Shown: positions 1 to 5,217 of the stretch, in pieces | How the letters are laid out: each line of letters starts with the position of its first letter | Numbering within the stretch: the stretch's first letter is position 1 | Assembly: GCA_012799115.1 (NCBI GenBank) | Contig: JAAZLY010000027.1 | Location: 1 to 5,217, forward strand | DNA length: 5,217 nt | Origin: Bacillota bacterium | GTDB lineage: Bacteria; Bacillota; Limnochordia; Darwinibacteriales; Darwinibacteriaceae | Reading direction: 5' to 3' | Translations under genes and position numbers: made by a program | The notes under the pieces: model-generated | The model's input: the letters and a program-made list of their open reading frames with translations, nothing else | Databases searched by the model: none | Told to the model about the DNA's origin: nothing

Positions 1-1669
1 AATCAATTTTCTCTACTTGTCGGTGGTGCAAATACGGGACCAACCGCTCCTTACCAACATTCTTCCCCCGCTCCTGCCAGTAAGGAGTGTCTCCTCCCCC
101 ATCTACCAGAAGGTGAACACCACTGGGAGTTCTCACAAAGTAACAGTCTCCTTGTCCCACATTGAGGGCAGTGATTTCCAGGGGCCTACGAAACAGAGGC
201 GGGAGACTCATCACTACAAGCAAGAATACCCCGATTGTTATAAGTCTAGCCATAGTCCTTTTCGGCTTTATTAGCCGGGGTTTGCGCAGCTGCCACCCAG
301 TATAGATATAGAACAACCAACAGAGGTAAACCTCTGAACCTGTCCAAGAACCCAGTACTAAGCGACCGGCAAAGGGAAGTAGCATCCGTTCTAACACGGC
401 CACAACGTTCATTATAGTGTTCAGTATCGACCCAAATCCTAGCGAGCCGAAGCCTAAAGCGACAAAGAACCCTCCAACCATCAACACTGCAACCAAGGGC
501 AAAAAAAGAAGTGTGGCAAGGGATCCAAAGAGAGCGATCTCCCCGAAATACTGAAACAGCAAGGGAGCCAGAGTCAGCTGTGCTATCGTAGAGACAATCA
601 ATGAGTTGGCCACATAACTAAAGAGGCGGCTGCGGTGCCGCACTGTGACGCTTGGACTCCAAAGCAGGATTCCTCCCGATGCAGCGAAAGAAAGACTGAA
701 TCCCCTATCAAATACTAGAGTAGGTTTGACCAAAAGTAGGAGCCAGCCCACCATAGCCCAAAGATGTAGCGGGTCTTGACGCTGCCCTAGTAGGGCTGCG
801 TAGCCTGCCAAGATGCTGATCAGCAGGGCTCGCCAGGCAGAAGCTCCACTACCCGCCACTACAATGTATCCAAGGAGGGCTCCTTGAATCACTATAAGCC
901 TCCCAAGTGGTCGGAGGGGCAGGTACTTGACGATTCCACCCAGGCCCATGGCCACCAAGCCAACATGCATGCCAGAGATGGCCAAGAGATGCGAGATCCC
1001 CAAGAGCCGCCAGGTTTCTTGGCGGTCACCGAGTTCATCCCGTTGGCCTAGGACTAGAGCTAAAACAAGACCAGGATCACGAACATGTCTTGAAATGTTT
1101 CCTTGGAGCTTGCTTCGCAGACGAGAGAGCATGCCGCCTCCAGCTTGACTATGGACTTCATACACTTCAGGGTAACAGATACCAAAGACACCTAAGCTTC
1201 TGAGATACTGACGGTAGCAAAAAACCCCAGGATTCGGGGCTTGCTTGGGCTGGCGCACCGTTCCGAAAAAAGTGATCTCCCAGCCCGGTTGTACTTCTGT
1301 TTCCAGAGGAAGATGAAGGGCTACCTTTTGCTTCGGTGTTTCGAGTTGCACCAGCACACGTTGATCGAAACTCAGCTCTTGCACTCGGTATATTCTACCC
1401 CGAAACATTCCCTCCTCAGGGACGCTCCACCTTTCCATCGGAAGTACAGATACATACCCAAGTAGCAACATACCGGCAATCATCATTGGTGTAAACAGCC
1501 AGTCCTTTTGGGCTCTACCTCGGTATGCGAGGTAGAGCCAAAGGACTGCCAGACAGGCAAAGGTCGTCAAGAGCATCGACACAGGTAATAAACCGAGGGA
1601 TCCCAGGTAAATTCCTAGAGCTAGACCGGGAAACAGCAATAGAAACTTACTGATCTGGACCATTGTCAT
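1..1669 (-). CDS. comEC: ComEC/Rec2-family DNA-uptake channel protein (3' end beyond the window)
   Basis: ComEC forms the inner-membrane channel that brings single-stranded DNA into the cytoplasm during natural transformation. The frame is open for 556 codons and runs off the left edge. In order it shows N-terminal membrane helices, a soluble domain ending in NPGVFCYRQYL (about 146-156), the Competence-domain signature HLLAISGMHVG (227-237), GFSLSFAASGGI (323-334) with further helices, and the opening of the metallo-beta-lactamase-like domain (LNVGQGD ending near 508, DGGG at 523-526). The usual family length is about 750-800 residues, so roughly 200 are missing, including the HxHxDH metal site. 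The frame has two possible starts, ATG at 1669 and ATG at 1663; neither has a clear Shine-Dalgarno. Both overlap the end of comEA, so translation is probably coupled. An inverted repeat at 1500-1548 lies within the coding sequence. Confidence 0.95.
   Translation of the reverse strand, partial: MTMVQISKFLLLFPGLALGIYLGSLGLLPVSMLLTTFACLAVLWLYLAYRGRAQKDWLFTPMMIAGMLLLGYVSVLPMERWSVPEEGMFRGRIYRVQELSFDQRVLVQLETPKQKVALHLPLETEVQPGWEITFFGTVRQPKQAPNPGVFCYRQYLRSLGVFGICYPEVYEVHSQAGGGMLSRLRSKLQGNISRHVRDPGLVLALVLGQRDELGDRQETWRLLGISHLLAISGMHVGLVAMGLGGIVKYLPLRPLGRLIVIQGALLGYIVVAGSGASAWRALLISILAGYAALLGQRQDPLHLWAMVGWLLLLVKPTLVFDRGFSLSFAASGGILLWSPSVTVRHRSRLFSYVANSLIVSTIAQLTLAPLLFQYFGEIALFGSLATLLFLPLVAVLMVGGFFVALGFGSLGFGSILNTIMNVVAVLERMLLPFAGRLVLGSWTGSEVYLCWLFYIYTGWQLRKPRLIKPKRTMARLITIGVFLLVVMSLPPLFRRPLEITALNVGQGDCYFVRTPSGVHLLVDGGGDTPYWQERGKNVGKERLVPYLHHRQVEKID
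1500..1548. repeat. 49-nt inverted repeat inside comEC
   Basis: On the plus strand, the 12-nt arm GGCTCTACCTCG (1511-1522) faces a perfect complement (1528-1539) across the 5-nt loop GTATG. The outer 9-nt arm CAGTCCTTT-type pairing (1500-1508 with 1540-1548) extends the stem after a 2-nt bulge at 1509-1510. That gives 21 paired positions in total. It falls at about codons 41-57 of comEC and encodes the end of a membrane helix and the basic loop after it, without breaking the frame. Confidence 0.9.
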
Positions 1670-2018
1670 AGTACAGACAGACGAGGTGGGCGATCTGAGC
1701 CAAACGCTTTTCCCCTATCCCAGTAACACGAAGTAAGTCATGTTTTTCAGTGAAAGGTCTTTCTCTTCGTTCGACCATGATGCGTTCAGCGTAGACGGGG
1801 CCAATACCAGGCAAGCTCTGTAGTTCAGCCATTCCTGCAGTGTTGATATGAACTAAGGGGCAATGCCGATCCTCGGACTTTTGTACCGTTGACTCCGCGG
1901 CTTGCACCACTGCTACATCACTTCCTCCGACTTGACTGCTTCGCGTCCAACCTACCCCCTGCTGAATAAGGCTCAACACGACAAGGATCAGAAGGACAGC
2001 TTTTTGCTTTGTAGGCAC
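1647..2018 (-). CDS. comEA: Short ComEA-like helix-hairpin-helix DNA-binding protein
   Basis: ComEA is the membrane-anchored DNA receptor that hands double-stranded DNA to the uptake channel. This 123-residue protein has a hydrophobic N-terminal segment (about 7-22) after three basic residues, which fits an anchor or signal peptide. A low-complexity linker follows, then a helix-hairpin-helix pair: INTAGMAELQSLPGIG (58-73) and the second hairpin VTGIGEKRL (98-106). This is the standard ComEA DNA-binding unit. Bacillota ComEA proteins are usually around 200 residues with an SLBB-type domain between anchor and HhH; that domain is absent, so the protein resembles the short ComEA type of Gram-negative bacteria. 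The start is GTG at 2018, chosen for the GGAAGGAG site 8 nt upstream. The 3' end overlaps comEC by 17-23 nt. No comEB (dCMP deaminase) lies between the two genes. Confidence 0.9.
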   Translation of the reverse strand: MPTKQKAVLLILVVLSLIQQGVGWTRSSQVGGSDVAVVQAAESTVQKSEDRHCPLVHINTAGMAELQSLPGIGPVYAERIMVERRERPFTEKHDLLRVTGIGEKRLAQIAHLVCLYYDNGPDQ

Positions 2019-2026
2019 TTTACAGT

Positions 2027-2034
2027 CTCCTTCC
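2027..2034 (-). promoter_or_regulatory. Ribosome binding site of comEA
   Basis: The minus strand reads GGAAGGAG with an 8-nt spacer to the GTG at 2018. It is a strong Shine-Dalgarno match and decides this non-ATG start. Confidence 0.85.
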
Positions 2035-2049
2035 GTTCTCCCTGGGCGA

Positions 2050-2100
2050 GTTATAATTCTATATCTTTTCTATAATACCTTCTTTTTCTGATATTTAAGT
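2050..2100 (-). promoter_or_regulatory. AT-rich stretch, probable promoter region of comEA-comEC
   Basis: The gap between the rnfA terminator and the comEA ribosome binding site is much richer in A and T than the surrounding genes. On the minus strand it holds the -10-like hexamers TATTAT (2077 to 2072) and TATAGA (2063 to 2058). A TTAAAT at 2098-2093 sits 15 nt upstream of TATTAT, which is a poor -35 at short spacing; TTGTAC at 2104-2099 is too far upstream (21 nt). A promoter is expected here because the preceding operon appears to terminate, but the exact elements are not convincing. Confidence 0.4.
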
Positions 2101-2136
2101 ACAAGAAAGAGCCCCAGAAGAAGATATCCCTGGGGC
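2100..2136 (-). terminator. Rho-independent terminator after rnfA
   Basis: On the minus strand, starting 7 nt after the rnfA stop codon, GCCCCAG and CTGGGGC form a perfect 7-bp GC-rich stem (2136-2130 with 2117-2111) around a 12-nt loop. The T-rich tail TCTTTCTTGTA follows. It sits exactly where the rnf operon should end. The loop is larger than ideal and the T-run is interrupted by C and G, so termination may be partial and allow some readthrough into comEA. Confidence 0.7.
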
Positions 2137-2143
2137 AGTATTT

Positions 2144-2677
2144 CTAGAGCCAGAAACCAAGAAGTGCAATTCCTAGTAACCCTGCTGTAATTAGCACAAT
2201 GGGGGTCCCTCGGAAAGCCTTCGGAATCGGAGCCAACTCAAGACGTTGCCTGATTGTAGCCACTACTATCAGGACGATAAAGTAACCAAGGCTCGATCCC
2301 ATCGCAAACCAGAGGTTTTCTACACCTGGGAAATTACGTTGAGCCATGATCAATAGAAGTCCGATCAAAGCCGTATCCACAACATGATACTCAGGAGAGG
2401 CGTCTTGACGAGTTAGATGCGGTGCAGTGGCAGCAGCAATAAAACCAACCAAGACATAAAACCCAATCTGGGATGTTGGAGAGGTCGGAACGATGTCGCC
2501 TAGGAGCCATAGAATCGTTCCCCCAAGGAGCATACCGACAACGGTATTCGTTCCGGCTTTCACTGCAGTTCGGACCGTCTTGGTATAACGGGTCAACGCA
2601 TAAAGCCCAAGACCATGAATGAGTACTAAATTGCCAGTAATGAGTGTTTCCACTAAAAGCTCTAATCCATCAATCAT
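2144..2677 (-). CDS. rnfA: RnfA/NqrE-family membrane subunit lacking the cluster cysteines
   Basis: RnfA and RnfE form an inverted pseudo-symmetric membrane pair that normally shares a [2Fe-2S] cluster passing electrons across the membrane. Family membership is clear from GNLVLIHGLGL (15-25), IRQRLELA (142-149) and FRGTPIVLITAGL (155-167), which match E. coli RsxA (recalled from memory) closely. The usual LGLCP is LGLYA (Tyr26) and the usual TNCAVLG is VDTALIG (Thr102). The protein has no cysteine. It is 177 residues against about 193, because the segment between SP and TNC in the family (with its LGIFLPL half-helix) is largely missing. The start is ATG at 2677: GGGAGG lies 8 nt upstream, the ATGATTGA overlap with the rnfE stop is typical of coupling, and residues upstream of this ATG in the same frame have no family counterpart. 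It is the last gene of the operon. Confidence 0.92.
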   Translation of the reverse strand: MIDGLELLVETLITGNLVLIHGLGLYALTRYTKTVRTAVKAGTNTVVGMLLGGTILWLLGDIVPTSPTSQIGFYVLVGFIAAATAPHLTRQDASPEYHVVDTALIGLLLIMAQRNFPGVENLWFAMGSSLGYFIVLIVVATIRQRLELAPIPKAFRGTPIVLITAGLLGIALLGFWL

Positions 2678-3257
2678 TGAGTTCGCCTCCCTGCTTGGTG
2701 ATTGCATTGGCCAAAGCTAAGAGCAAACCTACGATGATCAATCCGCCAGGAACGCCAGTAGCTAAGGACAGCGGCCGTAAGACGGTAGTTACAATTGGCC
2801 GGCCGAAGATCGCGCCAAGGCCTAGAAACTCGCGCACAATCCCTATCAAGGTCAATGCCCAGACAAAGCCCAGACCTTGTCCCAAAGCCTCCAATACAAC
2901 GTCAGTGAAAGGCGGCTGCTCCTCGGTCTTTAGTAATCTAAAGGCATCGGCTACCATAAATGGGAAGAAAATACCCAATCCCGCTACAAGTCCGGGACTT
3001 GTGTGCAGAATGATGCCGTACAACGCCACAACTAAAACAATCAGAACCAAGGCACGAAGTGACAATCGGGCACTAACTGGCGTAAGGGGAATGACAACGT
3101 AGTTGATTATGCTAGAGATCAGAACCACAAGAGCAATGGAAATGCCAAGGATCAAGCCGTTGAGGGCTGTCGTTGTGATGGCTACGGCAGGTACCAGCCC
3201 CATCGCCAAGACTAGGACAGGGTTCCTTCTAAACACACCTTCCCAAAAAATCTTCAT
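2670..3257 (-). CDS. rnfE: RnfE/NqrD-family membrane subunit lacking the cluster cysteines
   Basis: RnfE is the partner of RnfA in the membrane core of the Rnf (ferredoxin:NAD+) and Nqr pumps. The 195-residue protein has about six membrane segments and aligns without gaps to E. coli RsxE (recalled from memory) over the first cysteine region (here MGLVPAVAITTTALNG, 19-34) and the second (LGIFFPFMVADAFRLL, 94-109). Further matches are LGQGLGF (125-131) and VREFLGLG (141-148). Both cluster-ligand cysteines are replaced, by Val22 and Ala105, at the family spacing of 83 residues, and no other cysteine is present. Asp104 stands where Asn is usual, and the RAEAFA stretch after the second site is not kept. 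The ATG at 3257 is 3 nt after the preceding stop, with an AAAGGGGGG purine run about 10 nt upstream. Its TGA overlaps the rnfA start. Confidence 0.93.
   Translation of the reverse strand: MKIFWEGVFRRNPVLVLAMGLVPAVAITTTALNGLILGISIALVVLISSIINYVVIPLTPVSARLSLRALVLIVLVVALYGIILHTSPGLVAGLGIFFPFMVADAFRLLKTEEQPPFTDVVLEALGQGLGFVWALTLIGIVREFLGLGAIFGRPIVTTVLRPLSLATGVPGGLIIVGLLLALANAITKQGGELND
2686..2691 (-). promoter_or_regulatory. Ribosome binding site of rnfA
   Basis: The minus strand reads GGGAGG within the end of rnfE, 8 nt before the ATG at 2677. This favours that start over the upstream in-frame ATG at 2707. Confidence 0.85.
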
Positions 3258-3260
3258 TCG

Positions 3261-5217
3261 TTACTGGCCCCCCTTTTCATTCAAGGCATCGCGGACTGCT
3301 TCATGAATAGCTCCGCTTGTGACAGTGGCACCGCTGATTGCATCCACCGGACCTTGTGCTTCAATCAATGCTGGGATCAACTTCTCGAAGGCAGAATTAG
3401 CAATGAAGGGCGTTTCGCTACTCTCAACCACCCTAATCTCTGTGATCTTGCCACCAGCCACAACTACATCAAGGACGAGAGGACCACCAAAACCCTGTCC
3501 TCGACCCTGGTGGACTCCATCACCAACCGTCACCGCAAATCCTGTGGTGCTGGCAGAACCGTTGGTAGTCGAGCTTCCAGCTGCCGACTGAAGGGCGTCC
3601 CGCACCGCTGTCATAATGGCTTCACTACTGATGGTAGCACCTGAAGCAACATCAACAGCGGGATCGTTTGCAGCTACAATTCTACCCGGAATGCCACTAA
3701 TGGCCGGATCAGAAAAGCCTGGTGTATCAGAGTGTTTCAATATCGTAACAGAGGCAATTTTGCCACCTTCGATCACCACTTCAACTTCTAGCGGACCACC
3801 GAAGGAACTGGCTTGCCCTAGATAGGTCCCATCAACATAACCTGTAGCATTGTCTGCACCAAAGAACGCAGCATCAAAGCTATCAAGTGCTCTGTCGACA
3901 CCACTGATAACAGCCCTAGAAGAGACTGTGGCCCCAGAGATGATTTGAACATCGTCTCCAACCGAGAATGGGCTGTCCTTGTCAAGTCCAGAAAACTGAT
4001 CGAGGAAGGATCTACGGGTAATCAACTCACCAAAACCTGCGCTCTCCTCTTGTTTCAAGATGGTCACATTCTTAATCTTATGATCTGCATCAAGCAGGAT
4101 CAAGAAGCGAACAGGCCCCTTGAAACCGTTCCTCTCGGCTATGAATGCTGACTGAAGAGGGTTATTTTCTTCGTCCCTAACCACATAATAGCGAATACCA
4201 TCAACGTCTACCACATCGTAGTCTGGGCTTTCCAAGAACTCATGCATGGGTAAATAGTGACCGTCGCTAATCACGGGCGGAATTGAAGGCTCATTGTGCT
4301 CAACTGCACCTAGAACGCCAAAGACTAGGACAACAGCGGTTGCGATCACCACAAATCCCTGAACGCGAGTCTTATGACTGGGTCCCACACCAAAGACAGC
4401 AGGTATGGTCAGAGAATCGATGGCAGGTACAAAGGCATTCATAATTAGGATGGCAAAGGTGACACCCTCAGGATAAGGAGTATACTGTCTGATCATAAAG
4501 GTCAACAAACCACAGCCTGCACCAAAGACGAGCTCACCTACTGGGGTTACAGGCGATGTAACCATATCGGTGGCCATAAAGAAGGCTGCAAACATCAGAC
4601 CGCCAGCGGTAATGGTGTGCCAGGGATCCAAGCCCCAAACAACCGCCAGCAAGAAGGCCGAGCCAAGACAGGATACTGGAATACGCCAGTTGATATGCCC
4701 TTTGTAAAACAGGTAAGCCGCGCCGATAAGAATGGCAACGACGGAGGTTTCGCCAATAATGCCGTCCACATTTCCCCAAACCAGTGCCCAGGAGAAACGA
4801 TCCGTTGCCCAGAGGGGCGTTGCTCCCGTTACAGCATCTGTCAGATAAATCATTTCTGAGGTAAAAGCAAGAAGCAGTAGCGCTCGGGCGGCTAAGGCTG
4901 GGTTAAAGATGTTATGACCTAAACCACCGAAGGCCAGTTTTGCTACCCCAATGGCAAAAACCGAACCAATAATCGGAACCCAAAAGGCTGTTGTATGGGG
5001 CAGAATTAGGCCTAGTAAAGCACCGGTAACCGCAGCACTTCCGTCTCCAAAAATCCCTTTTAGAGTAAGGGGTGCTCTGGTCAAAAGCGCCTCGGTTAGT
5101 ATGGCGCTTAAGGTACTCAGTACCACAACCATCAAAGTATGCTGACCATAAAGGAGTATGCCAGCGATGGTTGTCGGTATTAGTGCAATGAGCACATCGA
5201 CCATGACCTCTTTAACT
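3261..5217 (-). CDS. rnfD/rnfG: RnfD-RnfG fusion with two extra FMN-binding modules (5' end beyond the window)
   Basis: One polypeptide joins the flavin-bearing membrane subunit RnfD to the extracytoplasmic flavoprotein RnfG. Residues are numbered from the ATG at 5204. The RnfD part (to about 275) has GDGSAAVTG (53-61), GHNIFNPALAARA (96-108), the flavinylation motif DAVTGATPL (123-131, Thr129 the predicted FMN site), MATDMVTSPVTPVG (210-223) and FVPAIDSLTIPAVFG (258-272). A membrane helix follows (281-303), then RnfG (about 320-440) ending in IISGATVSS (Thr426). Two compact FMN_bind modules follow, with SGAT at 521-524 and 624-627. Separate RnfD and RnfG are about 300 and 200 residues. The frame stays open past 5204 to the edge, and residue 2 onward aligns with the usual DVLIALIP about 20 residues inside RnfD, so the true start is probably upstream. 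Maturation would need an ApbE flavin transferase, not seen here. Confidence 0.93.
   Translation of the reverse strand, partial: VKEVMVDVLIALIPTTIAGILLYGQHTLMVVVLSTLSAILTEALLTRAPLTLKGIFGDGSAAVTGALLGLILPHTTAFWVPIIGSVFAIGVAKLAFGGLGHNIFNPALAARALLLLAFTSEMIYLTDAVTGATPLWATDRFSWALVWGNVDGIIGETSVVAILIGAAYLFYKGHINWRIPVSCLGSAFLLAVVWGLDPWHTITAGGLMFAAFFMATDMVTSPVTPVGELVFGAGCGLLTFMIRQYTPYPEGVTFAILIMNAFVPAIDSLTIPAVFGVGPSHKTRVQGFVVIATAVVLVFGVLGAVEHNEPSIPPVISDGHYLPMHEFLESPDYDVVDVDGIRYYVVRDEENNPLQSAFIAERNGFKGPVRFLILLDADHKIKNVTILKQEESAGFGELITRRSFLDQFSGLDKDSPFSVGDDVQIISGATVSSRAVISGVDRALDSFDAAFFGADNATGYVDGTYLGQASSFGGPLEVEVVIEGGKIASVTILKHSDTPGFSDPAISGIPGRIVAANDPAVDVASGATISSEAIMTAVRDALQSAAGSSTTNGSASTTGFAVTVGDGVHQGRGQGFGGPLVLDVVVAGGKITEIRVVESSETPFIANSAFEKLIPALIEAQGPVDAISGATVTSGAIHEAVRDALNEKGGQ
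3279..3839 (-). repeat. Two tandem FMN_bind modules at the fusion's C-terminus
   Basis: Residues about 456-540 and 560-642 of the fusion are homologous modules. Each starts near FGGPL, continues with a beta-rich stretch ending in GGKI, then a TPF or TPGF segment, and closes with VD-x-x-SGAT followed by an AVRDAL helix. A Ser/Thr/Gly/Ala-rich linker (about 540-556) separates them. Both keep the Asp three residues before the SGAT serine, as expected for ApbE substrates, so each probably carries one covalent FMN outside the membrane. Confidence 0.85.
3885..4232 (-). other. RnfG-core FMN_bind domain within the fusion
   Basis: Residues about 325-440 carry the RnfG order of elements: GFKGPVRFLILLD (360-372), a GFGE segment (390-393) where GLG is common, FLDQFSG (400-406) and ISGATVSS (422-429). 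Gln420 stands where the ApbE recognition motif normally has Asp, unlike the two modules that follow, so flavin loading at Thr426 is less certain than in those modules. Confidence 0.75.

Noticed and set aside
254..277. Partial resemblance to the comEC palindrome: AGTCCTTTT followed by a CGGCT/AGCCG hairpin
   Set aside because: About 14 of 16 bases match one arm of the 1500-1548 repeat, but the pairing is only 5 bp and it is read in a different frame, so it is not good evidence for a second copy.
321..336. Small inverted repeat CAGAGGT/ACCTCTG inside comEC
   Set aside because: Seven-base arms with a 2-nt centre occur by chance at this scale and no function is suggested.
1..1669. comEC as a broken gene or pseudogene
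   Set aside because: Reading the minus strand codon by codon shows one uninterrupted frame from the start to the window edge, with all expected motifs in order; it is only cut by the window.
2678..2707. Upstream ATG at 2707 as the start of rnfA
   Set aside because: The ten extra residues match nothing in RnfA, whereas the ATG at 2677 has GGGAGG at 8 nt and a typical coupled overlap with the rnfE stop.
2644..3102. Plus-strand open frame of 152 codons opposite rnfE
   Set aside because: It is antisense to clearly homologous rnfE, has no recognisable domain and is rich in Lys, Pro and Thr, as expected of a shadow frame. The same applies to the other plus-strand frames, for example 17-274, 927-1148, 1241-1465, 3303-3644 and 4617-4859.
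4534..4779. Minus-strand open frame of 81 codons inside the RnfD part
   Set aside because: It lies in a different frame within the well-supported RnfD coding sequence and shows no family motif.
5202..5204. ATG at 5204 as the true start of the RnfD-RnfG fusion
   Set aside because: The frame stays open to the window edge, the GAGG before this ATG is only about 2 nt away, and the family has about 20 more residues before the DVLIALIP segment.

Overview
All supported genes lie on the minus strand, so the window reads from its right edge to its left. The right 60% is the 3' half of an Rnf/Nqr-type redox-pump operon. In transcription order it holds an RnfD-RnfG fusion (5' end cut by the window edge), rnfE and rnfA, packed with a 3-nt gap and then an 8-nt overlap. 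The operon ends at a hairpin terminator just after rnfA. After a 125-nt AT-rich gap come two DNA-uptake genes: a short comEA, then a comEC that overlaps it and runs off the left edge before the catalytic part of its nuclease-like domain.

The organism is probably an anaerobic bacterium with moderate GC content. The comEA-comEC pair and the clean AGGAGG-type ribosome binding sites suggest Bacillota or a relative, but there is no rRNA or other marker, so this placement is weak. The gene order DG-E-A matches nqrB-C-D-E, and also the rnfBCDGEA layout seen in some anaerobes. No rnfB follows rnfA, so rnfB and rnfC, if present, should lie beyond the right edge.

The redox operon is not a standard Rnf. 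(1) RnfA and RnfE have no cysteine at all. The four cysteines that hold the intramembrane [2Fe-2S] cluster in Rnf/Nqr are replaced by Tyr26 and Thr102 (RnfA) and Val22 and Ala105 (RnfE). The Asn before the second cysteine of each is Asp here. (2) RnfA is about 15 residues short, mostly around the half-helix that precedes its second cysteine. (3) RnfD, RnfG and two further FMN-binding modules form one polypeptide, with one TGAT and three SGAT flavinylation motifs. Together these point to a divergent, flavin-rich Rnf-like complex whose electron path across the membrane cannot be the usual cluster-based one. I regard this as the most interesting part of the window.

A second oddity is a near-perfect 49-nt inverted repeat (21 paired positions, 5-nt loop) inside the comEC reading frame. 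No RNA gene, insertion sequence, CRISPR array or convincing plus-strand gene is visible.
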